Assembly (NCBI RefSeq): GCF_009674685.1
Contig: NZ_WKJI01000002.1
Span: 682,001 to 746,000 of the forward strand
Direction: 5' to 3'
Length of the DNA: 64,000 nt
Origin: Pedobacter puniceum
GTDB lineage: Bacteria; Bacteroidota; Bacteroidia; Sphingobacteriales; Sphingobacteriaceae
In this document: positions 26,511-35,700 of the stretch, in pieces
Layout of the letters: each line of letters begins with the position of its first letter
Position numbering within the stretch: the first letter of the stretch is position 1
Position numbers and translations under genes: made by a program
Notes under the pieces: model-generated
Database searches by the model: none
What the model was told of the DNA's origin: nothing
Seen by the model: the letters and a program-made list of their open reading frames with translations, nothing else

Positions 26511-27596
26511 TTATTCGGCATGTAAATGATTTAACTCGGCCATTTCTTTCTCAAAAGACACAAACTCACCTTTTATTTGCTCGTTATTTTTAACCTTTCC
26601 TAAACCTTCAGCAAGAATTCTATCTTTTACACTTAAGCCAGACTCTAGAATGTATATATGAGGTAATTCATAAGCAACAGTAATTTGCTTGGCTTTTAAG
26701 ACATTATTTTTATCTACGATGTAGACAAACTTCTTATCTAAAACATCAAAAGTTGCTTTTTGAGGAATAATAATAGCATTTTTAAGTACCACAGGCATCA
26801 TGATGTTGCCTGTTTCACCATGTCTAAGAATACCTTTAGGATTTTGAAAAGTAGCTCTGAAAGCGATATTACCAGTCTCGTTATTAAAATCGGCTTCAAT
26901 GGTTTCAACAAAACCAGGATAATTAAATGTCTCTTTATTGGCCATTTGCAGATATACTTTTTGCGCATCTTTAGTTCTGGCAAGCTTTACATAATCTAAA
27001 TACTCTGCCTCGGGCACATTAAAGTACACCCACATTTTATTGTTATTAGATAAGGTAGTTAACAGTTCACCCTCTTCTATCAAAGAACCTAAACGGGTAT
27101 GAAATCTATCCATAATTCCATCAAACGGAGCTCTTATTTCTGTAAAGCCTAAATGTGCTTGCGCTAAAGAAAGCTCTGCTTTTGCTTTGTTTAACTTTGC
27201 TTTTGCTAAAGCAAGCTCGTTTTCAGAAACTATATTTTTATCTCTAAGACTTTTTGTATTTCTATACTCTATTTCTGTAAAATTCATTTCGGCCTTAGCT
27301 TTTTCAACTTCCGCTTCATAAACTAGAGGCATAATTTTGAACATCAATTGCCCTTTTTTAACAAACTGACCTTCATCCACAAAGATTTTTTCTAAATACC
27401 CTTTTTCTTGAGATCTTAATTCTATATGACTGGCAGATTGAACCTGACCCACATATTCTTTAAATACAGAAGTATCTTTTTGAATTGGACTGGTAATAAG
27501 AAAAGTAGTGTCTTCTGCTTTTTCATGTTCATGATTTAGACAAGCAGAAAATAAAGCGATGCTTACGATAGCGGTAAGCATGAATAATTTTTTCAT
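26511..27596 (-). CDS. RND efflux periplasmic adaptor (membrane fusion protein)
   Basis: 361 residues. The signal peptide ends in a lipobox (LFSAC, Cys19). The order is a lipoyl half-motif, a short alpha-hairpin (about 95-150, rich in Ala, Lys and Glu), a second lipoyl half with TEIRAPFDGIMDR, a beta-barrel and a membrane-proximal domain. The hairpin length fits an AcrA-like adaptor. It is the first gene of the adaptor-pump-channel operon, 23 bases before the pump gene. No TetR- or MarR-like regulator gene is next to the operon, so its control is unknown. Confidence 0.94.
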   Translation of the reverse strand: MKKLFMLTAIVSIALFSACLNHEHEKAEDTTFLITSPIQKDTSVFKEYVGQVQSASHIELRSQEKGYLEKIFVDEGQFVKKGQLMFKIMPLVYEAEVEKAKAEMNFTEIEYRNTKSLRDKNIVSENELALAKAKLNKAKAELSLAQAHLGFTEIRAPFDGIMDRFHTRLGSLIEEGELLTTLSNNNKMWVYFNVPEAEYLDYVKLARTKDAQKVYLQMANKETFNYPGFVETIEADFNNETGNIAFRATFQNPKGILRHGETGNIMMPVVLKNAIIIPQKATFDVLDKKFVYIVDKNNVLKAKQITVAYELPHIYILESGLSVKDRILAEGLGKVKNNEQIKGEFVSFEKEMAELNHLHAE

Positions 27597-27737
27597 TCTA
27601 TTTTATTGATAAGTGATTAAGAAAAATGGAAAGGCATGGCAACAAGAACCTTAATTTCTTTGGATAAGAAAATCAAATTCGTTGTGCATCCTATTTAGAA
27701 GATTGGTTTAAATGGAACACTTAAACCTTAGATATAT

Positions 27738-28115
27738 CTAGGCTATTAAATAGCTTTTCCAAGAATGATGTAGAATAAATAAAGCAACCTGAGGTTGGTT
27801 TTGGTAAGATTGTAAAAGTTGAGTTAATAATCTTTTAACCGATGAACATATTTGCAGACTACTTCCTGCTGTTATATTCCAATTTAAAATTAAACTATCA
27901 TCATCATATTCTAAAGGCTCATTATCATCACTAGCTTCTTCTTGGTAGGGTTTAGGAAAAGATTCTGATGGTAAATGATGATGATATTGTTTTACACAAC
28001 TACCGCTAGAAATTATGTTTAGATGAGGAAATGCTGCATCATATTTATCATTAGCGGAAGTTTTTTTTAGCTGTAGGGATATTAAAAGAGCAAGAAAAAA
28101 TAAAAAAAGCTTCAT
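27738..28115 (-). CDS. Small exported protein of unknown function, His- and Asp/Glu-rich
   Basis: 125 residues from the ATG at 28115, which gives a clean signal peptide (MKLFLFFLALLISLQL). A longer version from 28178 adds 21 polar residues, but it would start only a few bases after the likely promoter -7 box TAACTTTG (28193-28186), so the shorter form is preferred. The mature part has two Cys, CVKQYHHHLP with three His, and an acidic run (EEASDDNEPLEYDDDS). Such patches can bind metal, but no family was recognised. It lies 141 bases upstream of the efflux operon on the same strand; a shared role is speculation. Confidence 0.65.
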   Translation of the reverse strand: MKLFLFFLALLISLQLKKTSANDKYDAAFPHLNIISSGSCVKQYHHHLPSESFPKPYQEEASDDNEPLEYDDDSLILNWNITAGSSLQICSSVKRLLTQLLQSYQNQPQVALFILHHSWKSYLIA

Positions 28116-28209
28116 ATTAAAGCTAAGTAGCTTACTTCCTTGGCTTTTTAAAATAGCAACTTCTCTTTTCTTAAACATTGTTTAACAAAGTTAGAAATAT
28201 AAAAATAAT

Positions 28210-28250
28210 AAAAGCAACTTAATCTGTAACAGGATATAAGTTGCTTTTTT
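28210..28250. terminator. Terminator after the DoxX gene
   Basis: AAAAGCAACTTA (28210-28221) and TAAGTTGCTTTT (28237-28248) form a perfect 12-base stem with a 15-base loop. On the minus strand it is followed by TTATTATTTTTAT. It ends the DoxX transcript 35 bases after its stop codon, and its left arm overlaps the promoter region of the next gene. Confidence 0.8.
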
Positions 28251-28284
28251 ATGAGAATAGGTCTTGTATAAAATAAACTTACTA

Positions 28285-28662
28285 TTACCTCATCATTGGC
28301 ATATACTTCTCTCTATACTCAAATAATAACCAAACATTTACAGCAAAAAAAGCTAAAGCTATGGGTAAACCCGATGGCTCATTAAAAATATGGGTAAGTA
28401 AAATACCAACTGTAATAGGTAATACCATAATAGCTGCTAAAGCTCTAAACCTTGGGATGATGATGAGAACACCACCAATAATCTCTACCACAGCAACCAA
28501 AGGCATTAGCCAAACTATGGTTGTGTAAGCAGCCATAAGTTTTACCATACTCTCTGGCATATCTTCTGGCATGGGCATATAGTTAAAAAACTTATTAAGC
28601 CCGGCATTAACAAACATAAGCCCGAAAATAAGGCTTAAAACAAATAGAATTTTACTTTTCAT
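28285..28662 (-). CDS. DoxX-family membrane protein
   Basis: 125 residues with four hydrophobic helices (about 5-20, 42-66, 70-90 and 98-118). The N-terminus FGLMFVNAGLNKFFNYMPMP has the G-x-N-K-F pattern of DoxX/DoxD-like small integral membrane proteins. The family is poorly defined; members have been tied to thiol or redox stress complexes in mycobacteria. It is divergent from the MFS transporter gene and shares its 189-base upstream region. Confidence 0.82.
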   Translation of the reverse strand: MKSKILFVLSLIFGLMFVNAGLNKFFNYMPMPEDMPESMVKLMAAYTTIVWLMPLVAVVEIIGGVLIIIPRFRALAAIMVLPITVGILLTHIFNEPSGLPIALAFFAVNVWLLFEYREKYMPMMR

Positions 28663-28797
28663 GATGTTAGGTTTATTTGGTTTAAAGATTGTTTAGGTTA
28701 TTATCAACTAGTTTTTGATGTTAAGAATTAAGAAAGTTGGTTAAATATATTAAATATTAACACCAACGTAAAGAACAAATTACAATCAAATATTGAA

Positions 28798-28820
28798 ACG
28801 TTTACAACTGTTTTAAACGT
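28798..28820. promoter_or_regulatory. Inverted repeat between doxX-like and MFS genes (possible operator)
   Basis: ACGTTTA (28798-28804) and TAAACGT (28814-28820) form a perfect 7-base inverted repeat with a 9-base spacer, 31 bases before the MFS ATG. A loose -7-like TAATATTG lies just downstream. Its place between divergent genes suits an operator, but the regulator is not encoded nearby. Confidence 0.4.
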
Positions 28821-28851
28821 AGATGGTTAATATTGTCTAAAACACTAACAG

Positions 28852-30063
28852 ATGAACAGCAGAGAAAGGATTATTTTATTATTGCTTGCGGCTTTAAACT
28901 TTACTCATATTCTTGATTTCATGATTATGATGCCTTTAGGCAATTACCTGATGCCATATTTTAATATTTCTTCTCAGCAATTCTCTATGTTGGTTGCTGC
29001 ATACACTTTTAGCGCTGGTATTTCAGGCTTTTTAGCTGCTTTTTTTGTTGATAAATATGATAGAAAACAAGTGCTATTACTAGCCTATCTGGGTTTTTTA
29101 ATTGGAACTTTATGTTGTGCTATATCTCCAACTTACAGTTTATTGTTAATTTCTAGGGTTGTTGCGGGTATTTTTGGGGGCTTAATAGGTGCTCAAGTTT
29201 TATCTATAGTGGCAGATTTGATTCCTTATGAAAGAAGAGGAACAGCTATGGGCGTAATTATGGCTGCTTTCTCTGTAGCATCGGTTTTTGGAGTTCCTTT
29301 TTCCTTGTATTTAGCTAATATTTTCAACTGGCATGGGCCTTTCTTTTTTGTTGCAGGTTTAGGAATTATACTGATACCATTTTTAATGAAGTATCTGCCT
29401 AAAATGGACACGCATATTAAACTTGCTGGCGGAGAAAAAGTTGGTCCTTTAAGATTGATAAAAGATATTGCTCAAGATAAAAACCAAATGTTAGCTCTTG
29501 CATTATCGGCAACCATTATGTTGGGCCACTTTATGATTATCCCATTTTTAAACCCTTTTATGGAGTTCAATAAGGGATTCAGCAAAGTACAAACCCCCAT
29601 GATTTATATGGTAGGCGGAGCTTTAACGCTGGTAAGTTCTCCTTTTTTGGGGAAGCTGGCAGATAAAATTGGTAAGCATAGGTTATTTGTCATGATGGCT
29701 TTAATTACCACCATACCTATTGCTTTAGTAACCAATCTTCCAGATTTTCCATTTTATCAGGTTTTATGTATTACAGGGTTTTGGTTTGTGGTATCTACAG
29801 GACGGATGATACCTGCACAAGCTATGGTAAGTAATGTGGTAAGTAGCGAGAGAAGAGGAAGCTTCATGAGCATTAACTCATCGGTACAACAAATTTTTGT
29901 GGGTTTAGCGTCAGTTATATCGGGTTTAATTGTAGTTAAAAGAACCGATAATGTTATCTTAAACTATGATATAACAGGTTATATAAGTATCGCCATAACT
30001 TTAATAAGCATCTATTTTGTATCTAAACTACATGTAAGAACTAAAACAGATCAAAAATCATAA
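28852..30063 (+). CDS. MFS transporter
   Basis: 403 residues with twelve predicted transmembrane helices in two halves. The loop 2-3 signature appears as DKYDRKQVLLLAY (about residues 67-79), and its second-half equivalent is GKLADKIGKHRLF (about 266-278). This is typical of drug or sugar efflux members of the major facilitator superfamily (AraJ-like branch). The substrate is not readable. It is divergent from the DoxX gene and ends at a strong terminator. Confidence 0.9.
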   Translation: MNSRERIILLLLAALNFTHILDFMIMMPLGNYLMPYFNISSQQFSMLVAAYTFSAGISGFLAAFFVDKYDRKQVLLLAYLGFLIGTLCCAISPTYSLLLISRVVAGIFGGLIGAQVLSIVADLIPYERRGTAMGVIMAAFSVASVFGVPFSLYLANIFNWHGPFFFVAGLGIILIPFLMKYLPKMDTHIKLAGGEKVGPLRLIKDIAQDKNQMLALALSATIMLGHFMIIPFLNPFMEFNKGFSKVQTPMIYMVGGALTLVSSPFLGKLADKIGKHRLFVMMALITTIPIALVTNLPDFPFYQVLCITGFWFVVSTGRMIPAQAMVSNVVSSERRGSFMSINSSVQQIFVGLASVISGLIVVKRTDNVILNYDITGYISIAITLISIYFVSKLHVRTKTDQKS

Positions 30064-30104
30064 AAACTAAAAGGGCAGCTATAAAAATGCTGCCCTCTTA
30101 GTTT
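30064..30104. terminator. Bidirectional terminator after the MFS gene
   Basis: AAACTAAAAGGGCAGC (30064-30079) pairs with GCTGCCCTCTTAGTTT (30089-30104) with one mismatch and a 9-base loop. It sits at the MFS stop codon, with the convergent gene ending at 30121. Confidence 0.85.
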
Positions 30105-30120
30105 AAATAGAAAATTTTAT

Positions 30121-31314
30121 TTAAGGTGCTAAATCTACTCTTATAGAAGATATTCTATCGTTAACTGTAGAACTAAAGCAGCTTTGATCTGAAGTATAAG
30201 TTCCAATTAGAGTATCGAAATTATTATTTGCGTAAACTCTAACTCTTAAACCAGCAGGAACTCTTAATGATGATGCATCATCATTAACAAAACCTAAAGC
30301 CTGTAATTGAGATAATGTATAATCACCCACACCTAAACCTACATTCCAGCCAGAATAGCTGCAACCTTGGAATATTCTTGCTTGGTTAGCTGCTGGTACA
30401 TCCGAACCACCTTGCCAAAATCTTACGTTAGACCATTTAACTATAGAACCTGTTTTATCTGTATCAGTACCTTCTCTACCATAGTTACCATATTTCATAT
30501 AATTTGTTCTGGTAGAATTGCCTCTATCAGATGATGGTCGAATGTTCTCATAAAAAGTGAATTTTTTTTCATCATTAACATAAATTACAACTTTACCTAA
30601 AGTTGAAGACGTTTCTTGAATATGAATAACATTAATTCTAGTAGGCACATTTAAAATATTGGTTGCAATAATTTCATTACCTTCTGTTAAATTATCTTGT
30701 TCACCATTTTGTACAACTCTTAAACGACCACCATTTAAAGAACCATCAGCTCTTATTTGCATTAAAGTGGCGGTAGTTGTTCCTCCCCAAATTTGAAAAA
30801 CTGCATTTTCCTCCCAAACTTTATCATTAATAGTAATAACACCTTCAAATTGACGACTTCCTTGATAATAATTATCTTGAACTCTGATTTCTGAGCGGTT
30901 ACCTGGGTGTTTATGAAGAGTAAAGGTGTGAGTTTTATTATTGCTAGCACTATAAGTATAACTCGCAACATTACCAGTTCCGTAAGAACTACCTGAAGGA
31001 GTCTCGCTTGAATTTAAGTACCAAGCAGCACCATTATTCCATGCTCTTGTCTCTGGACCACCACTAGTATTGTAGTTTTCTAGGTGTACATCTTGATTTG
31101 CTTCTACAGTAGAAGTTATTTCTGTCCAACCAGAACCTTGTGCTGCTGCCACAGCAACTGCATTTTTACTTCCTGCATTTGCACTTAATGTATCTACTGA
31201 TGCTTCCTTTGCATCTTTTTTACAAGCTACAACTAGGGTAGATGCTGCTACTATTGTTAATAAAGAAGCTTTTTTTATTGAAAAGCTGAAGATAGAATTT
31301 AAATTATTTTTCAT
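30121..31314 (-). CDS. Secreted lipoprotein with PL7-like lyase domain and beta/gamma-crystallin domain
   Basis: 397 residues. The signal peptide ends in a lipobox (LVVAC, Cys30). The middle domain (about 60-300) has features of alginate-lyase-like PL7 jelly rolls: NRSEIRVQDNY in place of R(S/T)E(L)R, VFQIWGG in place of QIH, and TNYMKYGNYG in place of YFKAGxYxQ. The usual catalytic His of QIH is Trp here, so it may be a related lyase (PL20-like) or a binding module. The C-terminal 85 residues are a beta/gamma-crystallin unit with two NDxxSS calcium motifs, NDDASSLRV and NDRISSIRV. The protein is a likely surface polysaccharide-binding or -cleaving protein. Its long upstream gap holds overlapping inverted repeats. 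Confidence 0.72.
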   Translation of the reverse strand: MKNNLNSIFSFSIKKASLLTIVAASTLVVACKKDAKEASVDTLSANAGSKNAVAVAAAQGSGWTEITSTVEANQDVHLENYNTSGGPETRAWNNGAAWYLNSSETPSGSSYGTGNVASYTYSASNNKTHTFTLHKHPGNRSEIRVQDNYYQGSRQFEGVITINDKVWEENAVFQIWGGTTTATLMQIRADGSLNGGRLRVVQNGEQDNLTEGNEIIATNILNVPTRINVIHIQETSSTLGKVVIYVNDEKKFTFYENIRPSSDRGNSTRTNYMKYGNYGREGTDTDKTGSIVKWSNVRFWQGGSDVPAANQARIFQGCSYSGWNVGLGVGDYTLSQLQALGFVNDDASSLRVPAGLRVRVYANNNFDTLIGTYTSDQSCFSSTVNDRISSIRVDLAP

Positions 31315-31479
31315 GTTTAATTTGTATGGTTTTTATTGTTTAATTGGAGTATTATTAATTTAGATTATTAGTTATTTGGATTTTATTTTCCAGCCTCCTT
31401 TCTTCCTCTTTTTTTCAAAAGGACTTTAGTTTAAAATGAGTATTATTTGTGTTACAATTGGTTAGACTAATATCTGTAT

Positions 31480-31503
31480 TTGCTTGACTATTAAGCAATA
31501 GTC
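31480..31503. promoter_or_regulatory. Two overlapping, mutually exclusive inverted repeats
   Basis: TTGCTT-GACTATT-AAGCAA (31480-31498) and GACTATT-AAGC-AATAGTC (31486-31503) are both perfect and share bases, so only one hairpin can form at a time in RNA. They lie about 170 bases upstream of the lyase-like lipoprotein gene. They could be an operator or an alternative-hairpin leader. The rest of the 371-base gap 31315-31685 is AT-rich with a small TTAG-A-CTAA palindrome (31462-31470) and no gene that I can support. Confidence 0.35.
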
Positions 31504-31685
31504 ACCAAAACACACTCCTAACCTAAAGAAGGGAAACAAAAAATTATTGTTAAAAAAAAAGAAAAATTATATCGCTAAAAATGATATTTAACAACAATTA
31601 GATGATACGTAATCTTTAGCGGTTAATTTTATTTCTCTAAAAATCCAAAAAACGTTTGCGTAAAATAAGAGAGAATTTAAGGTTT

Positions 31686-32714
31686 TTACCAGAATCTGAT
31701 AGGCTGTAATACTTTATATTTATTGTTAAGTGTTAAGCCAATCATAATTTCTTGAGTGCCTTTTGAGACAGAATTTAAAGGAGAAGTTGTTACATCATAA
31801 GCATAACTGATGTGTATCAAAGAAGATATATTAAAGCCTAACATACCTGAAAAAGCATCGTCTTTTCTATAACTACCACCTAACCACAATTTATCCTTAA
31901 AAGTGAATTTTACATTATAATCAAGCGTAGGTTTTAGGGGTGTAACCCATTTTAACATCACCGAAGGTATTACGGTATAATTATCATCGAACCAAAATTT
32001 ATAACCAGCGGTTACAAAATAGTGGGGTACAGTGGTAGCCTCTTTGTAAGTATTTTTATCATTAAAAACAACGTTTTGAGGTAAAACCTGCTGAATAGAT
32101 GCTCCAGCAAAATAGGTAGGCGCATATAGCCAAATACCAATATTTACATCAGGCTTAAGCCTGCTTACTTGGCCGCTTGATAAGGCTTGGTCTACCGTTT
32201 CACCCGGTTTTAAATTATCAAAATTCATATTAAGATTTGATAACCCAGCGCTAATTCCAACAGCTAAATTTGCATGCGCTGATAAACCTAAATGATAAGC
32301 ATAATTGATATTAAAACTACTCTGTTTTAAAGCTCCTGCCTTATCTGTAGCCGCTACAAAGCCCAAACCGTGGTGAGGTGCCGATGCCATATATTCATAC
32401 TGGTATCTGTAAACGTAGAAACTTTCGCCAGTCATATCAAAAGAAGTAGGTGTTACCCTTTCATCTTTCTTACCAAGAGGAAAATGTACACTTAAATAGC
32501 TGCTTTCTGGTGCGTCTTGTAAACCTGTCCATTGTTTACGGTTGGCAAACTTAACATCAACATAATTTTCTATACCTGTTACTGCTGGGTTAATGATATA
32601 ATTATTAAGAATATACTGCGTATACTGAGGTTTTTGTTGAGCAAAAACAAATCCATTACTCATGATAACAATGAGTAAAATAAAAATCCAATATCTTCTT
32701 CCTTTTACCTGCAC
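31686..32714 (-). CDS. PorP/SprF-family type IX secretion membrane protein
   Basis: 342 residues with a signal peptide ending near VFAQ. The start QQKPQYTQYILNNYIINPAV and GIENYVDVKFANRKQWTGL are the PorP/SprF signature. The rest is a beta-barrel of alternating aromatic strands, ending LNNKYKVLQPIRFW. These outer-membrane proteins work with a partner that carries a type B C-terminal domain and help to present it on the surface. The gene overlaps its upstream partner by one base (TAATG), the usual pair arrangement. Confidence 0.93.
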   Translation of the reverse strand: MQVKGRRYWIFILLIVIMSNGFVFAQQKPQYTQYILNNYIINPAVTGIENYVDVKFANRKQWTGLQDAPESSYLSVHFPLGKKDERVTPTSFDMTGESFYVYRYQYEYMASAPHHGLGFVAATDKAGALKQSSFNINYAYHLGLSAHANLAVGISAGLSNLNMNFDNLKPGETVDQALSSGQVSRLKPDVNIGIWLYAPTYFAGASIQQVLPQNVVFNDKNTYKEATTVPHYFVTAGYKFWFDDNYTVIPSVMLKWVTPLKPTLDYNVKFTFKDKLWLGGSYRKDDAFSGMLGFNISSLIHISYAYDVTTSPLNSVSKGTQEIMIGLTLNNKYKVLQPIRFW

Positions 32715-35700
32715 TACCTCACAATCATAACCGAACCAGAATATTTTAAATTGCGTTCTTCAATGGTAATGATGTAGTAATAAGCGCCAACTGGTAAATC
32801 TTCCCCATTAAATCTACCATCCCAAGCTTGACTATAGTTATTACTCTGATAAACAACTTTTCCGTATCTGTTATAAACATTTACCTGTACAGAAGGGTAA
32901 CTGTCTAAGTATTTAATCTCCCATCTATCGTTTGTACCATCGCCGTTAGGAGTAAATACATTTGGGATTTCTGGCTTTTGCAAAACTTTAACAAATACAT
33001 CATCTGTGGCAACACAGCCTGCGGCACTTTTAACCGTTAAAGTATAAGTAATATCATCTGTAGGATTGGCTACGGGATTTAATATGGTGGGATTACTAAG
33101 ACCTGTAGCCGGAGACCAGCTATAAGTTAAACCCTCTCCAGAAGCAACAGCATTTAAAACTGTATTCCCTCCTATTAAAATAGTTTGGTTTTCACCTGCA
33201 CTAATAATAGGCGTTGGATTAACTTTTATATTTTGACTTAAAACTTCTACACAACCATTAGCTCCTGTAAATGTATAAGTGATTTGATGTTCGCCAGGAC
33301 CAGCCGATGAAGGCGAAAACATCCCATTAGAACTAACGCCTCTTCCTGTAAAAGTTGCGCTACCTGCAAAACCACTATTCTCTTTTGCTTGGGTAATTCT
33401 AAAATCAGCTTGTTCTTGACAAACTTCTGGAATAGGTGTAAAAGAAATTTGAGGAATCGCTTTAAGCGTAATATTCATGATTTTCTCGGATACACAAGTT
33501 CCAGAATAAGCCTTAAGCTTAACAGTTATATTTTTTGTAAGCGGATTATGAAATAACGGATAACTAAAACTATACTCGGCCCCCAAGGCTGGCGCACTTA
33601 CAACTCGATAATAGTTTGGATTATTAGCTTCTGTAAAATCATTAAAAAACCATTCTATTTTTGTGATATTCCCAAAACTAACACTAGATAAATTTTTAAA
33701 TACTACAGGCTGGTTACTACACAAATTATTGCTGTTGATGACTTCAAAATTTACATCGGGGATAGCGGCTACAACATTAAAGCTTAAAGTGTCTGATTTG
33801 CTACAACCATTAAAAGTTGCAGTTAAGATTACTCTGTAATTACCTGCCGCTGAATATTGGTGAATAGGATTTTTTTGTGTTGATGTATTTCCATTGCCAA
33901 AATCCCACATATAACTTATAGCTGGGTCATCCACTCCGTTTATGGTGGTATTATTGGTAAAAGCAGCCTTACCTTGAGGCAAGCAAGTAGACGGAAGTAT
34001 GAAATTTACTCTAGGAACCGCTTTAAGCGTGATGATTTTATCTGTATAACCAGAGCAAGAGATACCAGAATATACCACCATACGTACTTTAACTTGTTTG
34101 GTTAAAGGGGCATAAAATATAGGATAAGTATAGCTATATTTTCTTTTCTCGGCAGCATTTCTTAACGCAGGTGTTTCATCAACAAACTTTAAAGATGGAT
34201 TTTGATCATAATCCCAATACCATTCTATTTTTGTGATTTCGCCAAAATCTACCACAGCTAAATCTTCAAAAACAACAGTTTGGTTAATACATAAAGCTGC
34301 ATCATTTAAAACATTAAATCGGGGCACAGGAGTACTACCATTTACAGTAAAATCTTTTTCTAAAACTGTTTGACAGCCTGTAACTAATGAAGTAGCTGTT
34401 AATTTTACTCTGTAAACACCTTGAGCACTATAACTATGCGTTCCATCTTTTTGTACCGATGTATTAAAAGAACCAGAAGCAGGGTCACCAAAGTCCCATG
34501 CGTAAGACATATTGCTATTATCAGCAATAGTACTTGTATTGATAAACTTCGCTAAGGCATCGCTTAAACAAAAATCTGGTGTACTAAAATCTACAACAGG
34601 TAAAGGGCTCACCTTAATAACTTTACTGATAGCTTTAACACAAGCATTGTCTGTAGTAACAGTTAGTGTTACTGTAAAATCTCCAACAGTAGTAAATACA
34701 TGTTTAGGGTTTTGTAAAGTAGAGGTATTACCATCACCAAAATTCCATAACCAGGAAGTTATATTTTGTGCATTTGCTGTAGAAATATCAGAAAACTGAA
34801 TTTCTTTATTCACACATGTTTTACTAGAAAAATTAAAATCGGGGTTGGGGAATGCTTTTATGTGGACGGTATCTTTAAATATGGCAGACCAACAGCCCTT
34901 ATCTGTAGCCACAGATAGAGAAACAATTTTATCTCCAGGCGTGGTATAAGCATGATTTGGATTTTGTAAAGTAGAGATATTGCCATCACCAAAATCCCAA
35001 AGCCATTTATTTACAGTATTCCCCTTACCATCGCTTATTGGCGTAAAAGCAATAGGAGATTCTGGACAAAGTTTATTATTGTAAATAAAAGATGCCGTTG
35101 GCGGATTAAAGACTTCGAACTCTGTCAATATTTCTTCTTCTGCACTACAACTAGCAGGCGCAGGGTTTAATACAATTGATTTTAAATTATACATACCACT
35201 AGTATTAATTTCACTAGCGTTTATTTGATAATCATAGAAATAACTAGTTACCCCGTTTACTATCTCTGTTTTGGAAGGTGCAGTTGGGTTTATGGTATCT
35301 CTTTTTTGACCATTTTTTAAATCCCATATGATTCTGTTGGTTGGATAAGGCAACTTTAACTGAACATGATAATCTTCTCCAATACATAAATTGGATGTTG
35401 AATTGGTACTTCCCGGAGGAAAAAAAGAAATATTAGCGTTTAGATTCTTTAAATCAGAGCCGGCTAAATAAGCGTAAGACTCTGTACTTCCATAACCATA
35501 GGCTATAGCTATAAAACCACCATTACAAACAATTCTGTGTGCAGGATTTACTGCCGAAGAGGCGGTTACATTTATGGTGATATAGCTATATTCACTATCA
35601 ATAGTAACAAAATTACCTGCAGGTACAGCGCCATCTACCCTTAAGCTTGGGATATCTGAAGTTTTAAGAATAATATTCAGGTAATGAGCTATAATGTTTG

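Noticed and set aside
23248-27596. Heavy-metal (CusA/CzcA) efflux identity for the RND system
   Set aside because: The pump has the HAE1-type VVDDAIVVVE and GKNAVLIVEF relay motifs and lacks the metal-relay Met pattern; the drug branch fits better.
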